DNA of 64,000 nt from Agapanthus africanus (Eukaryota; Streptophyta; Magnoliopsida; Asparagales; Amaryllidaceae), in contig CM057338.1 in the NCBI GenBank assembly GCA_030015575.1, forward strand, positions 831,536,353-831,600,352, in the 5' to 3' direction. The position numbers and the translations under genes are program-made. The notes under the pieces were generated by a model. That model was not told the origin of the DNA. It was given only the letters and a program-made list of their open reading frames with translations, and did no database searches. Of the stretch, positions 46,093-56,594 are shown piece after piece; the stretch's first letter is position 1; each line of letters starts with the position of its first letter.

Positions 46093-48659
46093 TTGGTCTC
46101 TCGCTTGGTGCAGAAAAGGAATCAAGCATCGATGGCCTCAACTTGTTCGAAGTGCTCCAACTGCAACTGCAGCTCGCGTCTGGCCTCAACTGGGGGCATA
46201 ACCTACGGGCCCCAAGCGGCCTCTTTGTTCACCATGCCCGTAGAGCAGATTACTCAAGCCACCACGGGGCTGTTTTTCGGAACTATGCTTCCGCCAACAA
46301 GCTTCAGCACCCCTGTGCCCGTACAAGATGCTCTTAAGATGTCGGTCTTCGATCGACTTTCAGTTACTGCGGCCCCTCTCAACGGGTTGCCTAACACCAG
46401 TGCCTCGGTCTTCTTTAGATTGGGCCAAAACTCTCGCGGACCCGCAATGAAGCGTGCAGTCTCAGAAAAGGTTATTCCAAAAGGAGTACCCAAACCTGCT
46501 CTTGAAGTCATCAAGGCGGCTTCTCCCGCTAAGAGATCGGTCTTTACAAGATTGACCGTCCCAACTCCCACTCCTACTCTTGCTGCTCAAAAGACATCAG
46601 TCTTCAATAGGCTGACACCGGCAACCACCCCACACCTAAATAGGGGGCAAGAAGAAGTTGTTTCTGTCTCTGAGCCAATACCGATGGCTCGTCGCGCCCG
46701 ACGACGCCACTGGCGCCGGATAAGGAGGGCCGGGGGCAACTCCCCTTCTGGGATGACTCCGCCAACTCCGACGGTGGAAGTTAACGCTGCTGTTCCAACC
46801 GGGAACAGCTTTGAGCTATTAAATAGGGTACGCAGAAATTCGCCAATTGCGGTCCTTAAAAGATCTCCTCCGCCGATAGAAACCTCCGTGGAAGCAGAAA
46901 AGCCGGAGCAGCCTCTTCAATCGCTGTCCTCCAGGATCTATAAGACATGGCGACGAGTCCGAGAATCTGTCATTGATCCTAACTTCTCCCGCCAACAGAA
47001 GAAGTCGAAAGGTCGGCAAGAAGAAAATCCCCCGGTCAAGCAACGAAAGGTGACTACCGCTTGGGTGCCCAAAGCAACGGCCCCTTCAACTTCTACGGCC
47101 CATAAGAGAAGGAGGCCAGAGAAAGTCCCTACACCTACAGTAAATACCAAAGGAGGTGAACCCAAACGCCCTAGGTCTGGGGGCATTGTAGTTCATACCG
47201 TCTGTATGGCGTCTGGTAAAGAGGACAGCCGCATATCAACAGGTCATAGACCGCACACGAGGTCAGTGACCAAGGCTCAGGAGCAGCAGCAGAAGCTCCA
47301 AGAGATGATGAACGCTATGGCCGCACTTACAGGGCCAAAAGAAACCCCTGAAACGTCCTCGGACGAGCGTCAAGAACAAGAAACTGACGTTGAATTCCTT
47401 CATCGCGTACTGGAGAAGAAGGATAAAGAAGCTGCGGAACAGGCGGCCAACATAAAGAAAATGGCCCTCCTGTTCCAGGATATGGTGGGTATGATGATTC
47501 AACAAGATCCACCCGCTGAAGATCCCCCGATCATCCTTGAAGACGATAGGGGAGAGACGTCGAATCCTCCGCCAGCTCTGTCAGCAGCTAAAGAAGAGAC
47601 AATCTCCAAAGCCGATCTGGACGGATACATAGCTCAGCAGATCCGGGTCCATCAAGCGACGGAAGCAGCTGGCCAGGTCGTAAAAATGGGGCGGCCATAT
47701 CCAAGTTGGTACGACCAAATCAAGTACCCACCCGGTTACACAATTCCTAAGTTCCATGTCTACAAGGGGACTGGCAATCCCCACCAGCATGTTGCCCAGT
47801 TCATGGCACTCTGCGGCAACACCGGCGGTGACGACAAGCTGTTGCTTCGCCAGTTTGTTGGAAGTTTATCAGATACGGCGTTCGAGTGGTACTCTGAGCT
47901 CCCGAACGACTCGATCAAGACCTTCGCGGAAATGGAGCTGTTGTTTACTCAACGTTTTGCAAGCGCCAGTGAACGTACCCCGATGACGGCACTGATTAAC
48001 GCCAGGGTAAAGCCAGGCGAGACATGGGTCCAATATGCTATACGGTGGCGTAACTTATGGTCGAAGTGCGAGCAGCGCATTGAAGAAGCTCCCGCAGTGG
48101 GTATGTTTGTGGGAACCCTCGATCCACAGGCAACCATCTCGCAGTTTATGATGTTTTTCAAGCCGACTACCTTCCAGGCCTTGATTGACAAGCTAGCACA
48201 GATGGATCAGATGGGCCATAAACCTCCTCTTCCAAAGCCAGACTCCCGAAATGACAAAGGGAAGAGAAAAGCGATCGTCGTCGCTAATGCTCAACAACAA
48301 CCGAGCAACTCGAAGCCGGTCGTGCGTCAAAATAATATGCGCCCGTACGTAGACCTTGAGGAGAGACTAGGGCGTCCTTACTCGTTTCCCCGTGATAAAA
48401 CGAGAAGGTTATTCGAGCTGGCATTACGCAATAGACTCATAAATCTACCGGATCCAAAACGTCCGTTGCAACCAAGTGACGTCAACGAGCCCAACTACTG
48501 TCCTTATCATCGAGTACTAGGCCATCCGATCGAAAATTGCTACGTTTTCAAAAATTGGCTTGAAAACCAGTACCGACAGGGCGAGTTCGCGTTATCTGAC
48601 AAATGGAAGGTGAATCCCCCGCAGCCCCACACCTCTAAGGGGACGAATACGCCGGGGGC
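46093..48659 (+). CDS. Element T gag polyprotein
   Basis: One open frame of 855 codons runs to the insertion point of I. A later Met in good position (residue 14, M-A-S-T-C-S-K-C) may be the true start. The N-terminal part is rich in Ser, Pro and basic residues and has four S-V-F-x-R-L repeats (residues 84, 105, 149, 169). Residues about 535-712 form the Retrotrans_gag domain (Y-P-P-G-Y-T-I-P-K-F, F-V-G-S-L-S-D-T-A-F-E-W-Y, F-T-Q-R-F). Near residues 756-840 lies a module with R-P-Y-S-F-P-R-D-K-T and C-P-Y-H-R-V-L-G-H-P, probably metal-binding. Gag builds the particle and binds RNA. Confidence 0.88.
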
Positions 48660-50865
48660 TGTTGGAGATATTGCCCTCAGAGTCAATTATTGGATCACAG
48701 GCACGTGATTGCGATGATTGAGGGAGGACCTATCCCGGTAAGACAGTCTTACTCGAGATGATAGTATGCTATCTGGTTTACCTTTATCATCGTGTACTGC
48801 TTTAGGTGACCTGACAGGTCGCTATTGCACGTTGATAGAGCCCCTAGGATTCTTGCTTGACTGCCGGCAGTATGAGGGCGATCATATACGTGGGAGCTGG
48901 TAGTCTATAAGCACATCCTTAAAAGGTCCCTAGTCGTGGGAGTTTCGAGACAGGGCATCGATTCTCCAGAGTAGACTAGTGTATACAGTCGAGACCCCGA
49001 CGAGGGGCGGTGGCCGGTCTCACAAGCCACTGGTGTCAGTTGGTTCACCTAAGATGTATACAGGTGCTCATTAGGTTATGAGTACACCGGACAGGACTCG
49101 CCGGGAACATGCTAGTTGGTCTTATACCTAACGTCAGATAGCAGTTCCCAGGTGACATGTGTACAGGTTAGTTCATCGACCTGGGGATCGTCATTTGTCT
49201 CGTGTGAGTTCCCACTGTGCTTTGATTACTACCCTACCACGGCTCAAAGGAGTCGTGCAAACAGGTTTTAGTTGGGTACAGTCCCGAGCCACATGGAGGC
49301 AGTGAGCGGATCTTCGGGGGTTCGTCTCTCCCGGTATTGGGGGTGAGGTCGCGCTGTGTCTAGGAGAGCCATTACACGAAGTCCTTGGCCAAGGCAGGAG
49401 ATTTACTGGTAGGTATTCCAGTAGTATCTCAGGGTATTCTGGGCTACACTCCGACACGACTTGTACCGCTTTTGGGGGTCTGACTTTTACCAACCCCCTA
49501 GGCCCGCCTTGCGATGCTCTTAGACGAACGGACCGGACTGTACGGATATTATCACTGACAGGCTCAGTAGGGTATCAGGATGAGTTCGCTCATCGACGTC
49601 CCTTTTGGTCAATAGCTGGTGGCCCGTTACGTATTGGCTTATACCTCTGACGTGCTAGTGGTTAAATCCACAGCCATAGTATTGACGAGTCTTTAGAGTC
49701 CACCACACTTTCAGTTACTCAAGCTTTCGGGCGAAACGCTGTAGAGGCCGTATGGAGATATGGCAGGGTCCGATCAGATACGTGCGGTATTGCACGGATC
49801 AGGATCGGACGGTTTGTACTAGAGGCCGTATAGTTATATGGCAGGGTTCGATCAGATTCGTGCGGTATTGCACGGATCAGGATCGGACGGACATTACTAG
49901 CCGGCTTTGGTTTAAGCCGGATCCTAGTTTAGTACAGTGTAGATTTTGTCTCTTTGCATTTGTATCCGGACGGAATACAGATGCGGGTGTGTATGCACAG
50001 TATCGGGGTTTTCCTGTAATTTATTACGGGACCAGTTTTCTGGAGTTGCCAGTTTGCATTCCGTTACGGCCGGTTTTCGTTTGTTCTTTCCCGGCCGGAC
50101 TTTTCCGATGGAGGGGGTTATTTGCAATTGTGCAAATAATATTTGTGGAGGGGGTTTCTTGCAATTGTTTTCTTTATGATATGTTAAGCCTCTTTCTTCC
50201 ATCACTTGCATTAATTGTGATTTGAATGGGTATGGGTTGATTAAAGTGATAAGTATGGTTGATGTTTGTTTATGGTCACCTCTTCTCATCTCCTACCATC
50301 ACCTCCCTCTTGTATTATGTTATCAACTCCACCATTCTCACATAGAATAGGCCGGCCACTTCATTGAGGAAAAATGAGAGAGTTTCATTTTGGAGTGTGG
50401 CTTTCTTGATCTCATTTCATGCTAGAAAAATGCAAGCACCATTTTTCTTATCTTGATTCCTCCATCTATCAAATGGCAACATCCACTACCCCAATATGAG
50501 ACATGAGTCCTACACATATTCTACAGCATATCTTGGGCATGTCGACTTGCCAGCTTCATGCCCGAGTTGCCTCGGTATTGAGGTGGGAGCCCGTAAAAGA
50601 TGCAGGCGATGTGGTGCCCTTCCGGCGAAGAGGCGACGACCGGAGTTTCCGCGAGAGATCGGGACAATGACGAGAAGACCGGAGGACTCGGATCACTCGG
50701 TATATCTCTTCCCTATCTTGTTACTTTGCTAGAACTAGTTTAATGGCCCGATCCGGGGTTTAGTGCGCGGTGGTGCCGGTTTGCTAAGTTCGCAAAATTA
50801 AAGTTTATCACCGTTTCCGTATTTGGCCGTCGGATTGACGACCGGGGCGCCGCCGTGCACTTACA
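48660..50865 (+). repeat. 5-prime LTR of element I
   Basis: Begins TGTTGGAGATATTGCCC and ends GTGCACTTACA. It is distantly alignable with the A/B/C LTRs in several blocks, for example the GAGTCTTTAGAGTCC region and the stretch around TCTCTCCCGGTATTGGGGGT. It holds two tandem units of about 79 bases with strong hairpins (49768-49888). Several short frames inside are chance. Confidence 0.92.
49768..49888. repeat. Two tandem hairpin units in the LTR of I
   Basis: Unit one has outer arms GTCCGATC (49768-49775) and GATCGGAC (49803-49810) around inner arms CGTGC/GCACG (49781-49785, 49792-49796). Unit two (49846-49888) repeats it with one arm mismatch. The pair is preserved in the 3-prime LTR at 57703-57745 and 57781-57823. 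Confidence 0.75.
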
Positions 50866-50866
50866 G

Positions 50867-50879
50867 TGGTATCAGAGCC
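50867..50879 (+). other. Primer binding site, element I
   Basis: TGGTATCAGAGCC, the initiator-Met-tRNA complement, lies one base after the 5-prime LTR. Confidence 0.9.
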
Positions 50880-51073
50880 TCGCCATTAACTTCGTCTAGC
50901 TTTGTTTGATTGTTTTACATTTCCGATCGACCAAAATTCCAAAACTTGCATTTTTGTTCACATCAGTTTTCTGTTGAAATTTTTTGGTCTCGAAAAATTT
51001 TTCAGGTTGTCTCAGAATGATGTGCAGGGAGTTCTAAGAACACTGGAAAAATTCGACAACACGATCCCTCCGT

Positions 51074-51126
51074 ACGACCGCGGAACCGCGGCCATTACTA
51101 CTCTGGAGGCCGCGGATCCGCCGCAT
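51074..51126. repeat. GC-rich dyad in element I leader
   Basis: CGACCGCGGAACCGCGGCC is followed after about 15 bases by GGCCGCGGATCCGCCGC. The first part is itself a palindrome CCGCGG-AA-CCGCGG, very close to the one in solo LTR J. Confidence 0.6.
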
Positions 51127-52243
51127 GAATGAGGGATCATGTCATCATTTTTTTGCAGTGGGCTTGTGGGCTAAAAATAGGGGTTTTGGAATATTAAAAT
51201 TAGGCCCAGAATTTCTGTGAGTGCTACAGTATTGCTTGGGGGCCCACTTGTTAATTTTTGATCGATCGGATATTTAAAACACGTTTTTCACAGTATTTAC
51301 ATTATATCTGCGACTGTGAATGTCACTCGATCGGTAAATCCGGTCTAACTGCTATAGCCCGGTTAGACGGATTTGCGAACGTGACTTTCACGTTGATGTT
51401 CTGTGTTTTGCTGTGATGTTGCGGATCGGTCGTGGGGATAGCCTGGATGCAATGCTAGTACAGTGTTGTTGTATTATGTACATTTGATATTGCAGGGCGA
51501 GCGTCCGACATGTGGACTGCCGTCACTGCCAGTTTGTATTATTCTTTTGGGGCACGACCTGGTTGCGGTCGATGTACCCGTTGTATGTATATTTTACTTT
51601 CTGTACTAGGATTGCCCCGCGGTGGGGTGCACGGATAGCCGGGTTCTGGAGGGCAACAAGCCCGCATCTCAGGGCATTGAGACGGAGGGGGCTTCAGTCT
51701 GGAATTGGCGGGCTATTCGCCGCACTCGTAGGGGGTACAGGTTGACCCAGGAAGGGTGCCCAAGTTACCGGATTCCGTGAAGTGCTGGGTGGTCCATTCA
51801 AGGTGCTGAAGGGGGCTGCCTCGCTTCAGGTTTTGGCGGGTGACTTGCCGCGCCCGTAGGGGTCTAGGATTTCATTGCACAGGCTATCCACACGACCAGG
51901 GGAACGTCGGGTTTCAGTAGTGGCTCTGTGAAACCCGGGGATCCCAGATATCTGTATTGTTCTGTGATGCTGTACATTTCTGTGATGTTGCATTTTATTC
52001 ACGCCTTGAGCGAAATATAATATATTGGTATATATATCAGTAGATGTTGTATATGTTTTTCATCCGCGCTAGTCCAGTCCCCGCTCTGCCGTTAGTTAGC
52101 TAACCTAACGGGTGATGACGGGACCCAGTGGCGAATGCGGATGGCATATACGTACGTCAGTATATTTTCGTTCTTTGTGGTGTGATCAATTGATGGGACT
52201 GCATTGATTCGGATCAATGCAAGATAAACAAACCTAATCTGAT

Positions 52244-52570
52244 GTTGTTGGAACACTTTTCAAAAAGCTGTTATTGCAAGGACGTTCACTTTTGTTTTGC
52301 ATCATGGTATTCATTTGGAATATCCTGCTCCTCAGTCGACGAGGAAAGGGCCGAGATCCCTTCACCGGGAGTGACCCCTTGAACAGATGTTTGCGTCAGG
52401 GCATTAACTTCACTATAGCCGATTACTTTTGCTTTGCACAGTGATATTCGGTTATGAATATCCAGCACCCCATTCTACGGGGAAAGAGCCGAGATCCCTT
52501 CACCGGGAGTGACCTCTTTAGTAAAGGTTTTCGTCACTATATTTTCTAAAAAGCTATCCGTTCCTTCAAC
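52244..52570 (+). other. Leader stem domain with two stem-loop modules, element I
   Basis: Arms GTTGTTGGAAC (52244-52254) and GTTCCTTCAAC (52560-52570) pair with two mismatches and differ from the arms in A, B, C and H by compensating changes. Modules at 52330-52380 and 52468-52519 have hairpins CCTC/GAGG and CCCC/GGGG and outer stems AAGGG/CCCTT and AAAGAG/CTCTTT. Confidence 0.6.
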
Positions 52571-52657
52571 GATATCAAGTTCATTACGTTAAAGGTTTTC
52601 GCCAGAAACCATTCGTAGCCCTCCGTCGTTTCATATGGGTAGTCAATAGTATTCAAG

Positions 52658-52867
52658 CTGTGTTTGTTGGCCAAAGTCAAGGAACAGTGTTTGGTAGCTG
52701 TTGGGTATTCATATGCAGCATAGATAGATGCGTTGGTTTGGAACAGTCGTACTGCCTTGTTGGCCAAAGTCAAGGGTAGGTACGGGTGGATTCAAATTAA
52801 CCTGGAGAATGACGGGTAGAACTTGACATGTGACTTATGATTTGTTGGCCAAAGTCAAGGTCATAAG
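52658..52867 (+). other. Triple leader hairpin array, element I
   Basis: Arms CTGT/ACAG (52658-52687), CGTAC/GTACG (52748-52784) and CTTATGA/TCATAAG (52834-52867) surround the shared core TTGTTGGCCAAAGTCAAGG. The last pair differs from H (CCTATGA/TCATAGG) by one compensated base pair. Confidence 0.62.
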
Positions 52868-53169
52868 AGCATGGGGTAAAAATCACATCGGGAGTTTCAA
52901 AAGAACTGAAACTTGCCAGATATGCGCATACCTTCTGGAGTGTGATACCGTGAGCGGATTCCGTCACGTTATCATGCGATGATAGTTGGATCTCGATTCC
53001 CACTGATGAGTTGGTTTACTCCTCGGGTGACCCCGACTAATTCTTCTTTCAGGTTTGGAGGAGATTTTGAGGTACAGTGGGAGGTTTCCAGATTAGATAA
53101 AATTGGTAACCATTCTGATCTTGGTTAGAGTGCACGCTGAGTGTTTCTTTTCTCTCTCTCTCTGGCAGC

Positions 53170-56100
53170 GACCATTGACCCGACCCTAGACTTTGACTCA
53201 GTGACCAAGTTGACCGAACCTTCTTAACACTGGCTTTTGGATTGTCAGAGTTGCAGACCTCATTGCCACTCCTACTTTTACCCTTTTCTCCAGGACACCC
53301 CGTATTACTACGAACGTCCACTTCCATTGGACAAAACCATCGTATGGTTAGATACGAACTCGAAGGAATTATTCGAGGATGGTTTCTGGTTCTGGAGAAA
53401 ACGGATAGGATTATTCAGTTGTCTTTTCCTTTTACCTTCTCTCAGGTTGCGAGTACTCCTTGGTTTAGGGGATAGTACACCTATTACGCAAATTGGATAG
53501 TCTTCATCCAAACCTTAGGCTGGTGCCGACCGGTAGGGAATGAAGAAAACCAATTAGCATAACGATGGTGTGCAGAAGGTATTAAGTTCAGACAAAGCAA
53601 GGGATTAGTAAGAGGGCAAAGTAAATTGCGACTGATATTCACGACCAAACCAAGTATTTCTTCGCCAATCCTAAATCACCTTTGTATTTCTCCAGGACAC
53701 TCCGTATCACTACGAAGATCCACAGTTTATTGGATAATCCATCGTATGGTTATATACGAACTCGAAAGGAGCTTGTTCCAGTTCGGGGATGGATTCTGGT
53801 TCAGGAGAAATAGGAATAAGATTTATTCAGTTGTCTTTTATCTTCACCTTCTCTCGCATTGCGAGTGCTCCTAGGATTAGGACAGTACACCCATTATGCT
53901 TACTGGATAGTCTTCTTCCAAACCATAGGCTGGTGCCGAACGGTAGGGAAGGAAGAAAACCATTTGGCCTAAGGGGTGCGCAGAAGGTAATGACTAAAGA
54001 CATATAAAGGGATTTGGGGAGGTGGCAAAGAATTATACGGTTATAGTTGTGAATCTGGATAATGGTAGAGGCATTACTAGGAATACCAGGATACCCCATC
54101 GAAACATTTCAATGTTTCAGTTCACTATGTACTGTTAAAAGAAAACTGATTTCCCGATTAGACACTTGCTCCAGGGTATGTATTTACCAGGTTTGATTCT
54201 CACATCTGTATGGTTTTACAGATGATGAGTGGGAGTAAGTTATTGGGAATTGGGTGATCATCCTCATTATATCGAGATTCGTTGTAATCGGTGATATTTG
54301 AGGAGATCACCTGGGCTGTTTGCCGGTCGGCAAATATTTGGTTTTGAATATCCGCTGTTGTGCACCAATTTCAAATTGATATATCTGTACGTCTATTTTC
54401 ATAGAGTGAGATATACCTTTTGATATTATGTCGATGACATTTACCCATATCAGTGGATGTTTAGGTAAGGAGCATTAAACAGCGGTGTAATTCTTCTTAA
54501 CCATAAGTACAGTTTTCAACCTACGACACACAGTGAAAGAGTTGTTAGACTCGGCGGACTTATACAGAGTATTGTATGTTGTCCAGTGTCCATTAGGACA
54601 GAGGGGTTGGTCCTCATACTATATTCTGTTTACTTTTAACTTCTCTAGTTCTTAGACGTGTGTTTCGTAGAAACACAGGGTCTAAGTTTTGAGGAGTTAT
54701 AGGTATTTGAATAGAGTAGAGAACCAGGTGTAGCAAGTATCGGGATTCTTCAAGGTGATCGAAGATGTAGATACTTGTGTATGGTATTCAGTTGATAGTA
54801 ATGATAAAGAGAAATTGCTTCTCTTTCAGGTTACTCATAATTGGAAGCATTCCTAAATTGAGTAATGCTGATCGGCCTCTCTCCATTTAGTTGACATGCA
54901 CTGGAGACAGCTGCATGATTTGAATCTGGTTCAATTAAATCAGTGCCTCTGGTTCTATATTGGATATAGTACAGTTCATATCTTAACATTGTTAAGGTAC
55001 GGAGAGTTGTCAGGCTTATGATTAAAACCAGACTCTGGATAACTCAAGGCACGTTTCTGTAATGGCTGTTTGTGGGTTGACCCAGGCTATGATGAGGGTT
55101 GACTTTCTACCATAAGAAAGATCAATAGTGATAATTGTTCTTGACTCGCCACAGTTTTAATAAAAATGGATTTTTTCAAAAACAGTAGTGGGAGTATGGT
55201 AGAACTGGAAGTGATTCCAGAACCGCAAACGATTACTGAAGATTTGATAAGGAACCTAAACATTCAATCTGATTTGACATTCCATTGGCCACTCCGCAGA
55301 TAAGGTGGGTAACTTCAGGCACCCGAGAGGTACTCCGGTAGCCTCAAGGACGGTGACAGGGAAGTTCTTGTTTACCCACACTTGCCATTGTTGTTGTTCC
55401 AGGCTGCGAGACCCGGCAGGAGGATGAGTATAGCGTCGTTCTAAACTAGCTTTAGAAGTGCACGTCTATATGACTCTGCCAGAGGGTTGTCGTAGTCAGT
55501 GGGAGCAGCGGAAGCATTGGTGGACATCAGGCTTATGTCTATTTATAGACTAAAGCAGATATAGCAGAGATAGATCATCTAATTCTGATGTGACAGTCAT
55601 GGGTTTGACGTTATCAGAATAAGGGATGGATCAGTTGAGAAGGTAGTAGGGTGTGATATCCGGGTTTTGGATGACATACACAAAGTTGGAAGTGATATTC
55701 CTATACTACGATCGGTTATACTTTGGTCGTCACACGGTGGTTTCTCCACATGGGACTTGGACATTATATCAGACATACTGGTTACTAGATCTATGGTTTT
55801 AGATCTAGATTTGGGTGGTTTCCCAATCAGGGTACTTCGACAACATTCTAAGAGTATTTAGAATGGACGACTCCTTGCACGGTAGTGTACCTGCAAGTGA
55901 TGGAGTCACCCTCTCTAAAGGTGTCTTATAGACTAAAGTAGAGAGGGATGTGCATGATTGGCAGATCACTTGCTTAGGCAATTAAGTCAATCATGAGATG
56001 TCAAGTACCACACCAGATGTTGTTCTTGCACTAGATGCAATAAGTTTACATTGATCCAATCCTGGAGAAACAGTCGGAAGCAGTTTTAGAACATAAGTGG

Positions 56101-56584
56101 ATGTTCTAGGGATATGATAACGACAGCCTCATTTGGGAGACAGTTATCATTCCAGGCTTCCAAGGTGACATGGACGACAAGGAGGTTGTCAGAGTTATAG
56201 TTTTTCCTTCTGACGAGGGGCAGTGTTTTGGACAGGTGATCCAAGGCAATACTGAGGGTGGCATGGCGCAGGATACCGATTAAGTTCAGTTGACGATACA
56301 GTCTAAGAAGTTTGGATTTGGAGTTCATTTATGAGCTCGGTCCCATCAGACATCCAGACACTCTAAGACAGGTATTGCTCATTTCGGGAGATGGCTTTCT
56401 CCGCGAACTTGAGATATAGAGGGACATAGAAAGAAACATCTAGGCGGATCCACTCACTGAGGCTATTCCTCGAACGCAAGAGTTTCGCAAACAGGCTTTA
56501 TGAAACTGACTAGTAGAGGAGTTGGGTGTTCGGTATCACACGGGCTGTGAGTATGCGACATCGCAATAATTAGCCTTGAGTGCT
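53170..56584 (+). pseudogene. Element I degraded gag-pol region
   Basis: A 3.4 kb region has no frame over about 100 codons. Short nucleotide matches to Copia coding sequence remain, for example the integrase C-terminal area near 54880-55110 and the RT start near 55240-55500. It includes a diverged tandem duplication (53284-53582 and 53686-53990). No functional protein can be expected. Apart from these matches nothing is recognisable. Confidence 0.7.
53284..53990 (+). repeat. Diverged 300-base tandem duplication in I
   Basis: Copies 53284-53582 and 53686-53990 are roughly 80 percent alike, both running from TTTCTCCAGGACAC to GTGCGCAGAAGGTA or a close variant. The duplication is much older than the insertion of I itself. 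Origin unknown. Confidence 0.75.
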
Positions 56585-56594
56585 AGTGGGAGAT
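56585..56594 (+). other. Polypurine tract, element I
   Basis: AGTGGGAGAT lies directly before the 3-prime LTR, the same motif as in C. Confidence 0.8.

Larger units (their letters stand above)
50880..53169 (+). other. Element I leader
   Basis: An untranslated leader of about 2.3 kb with the same landmarks as A, B, C and H in the same order: GC dyad (51074-51126), stem domain with two modules (52244-52570) and three-hairpin array (52658-52867). No gene is seen. Its conservation contrasts with the decay of the coding part. Confidence 0.78.

Noticed and set aside
49752-50225. 157-codon frame in the LTR of I, repeated at 57687-58160
   Set aside because: It lies within the LTR, starts in the tandem hairpin units, and shows no domain. 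It is repeated only because the LTR is repeated.
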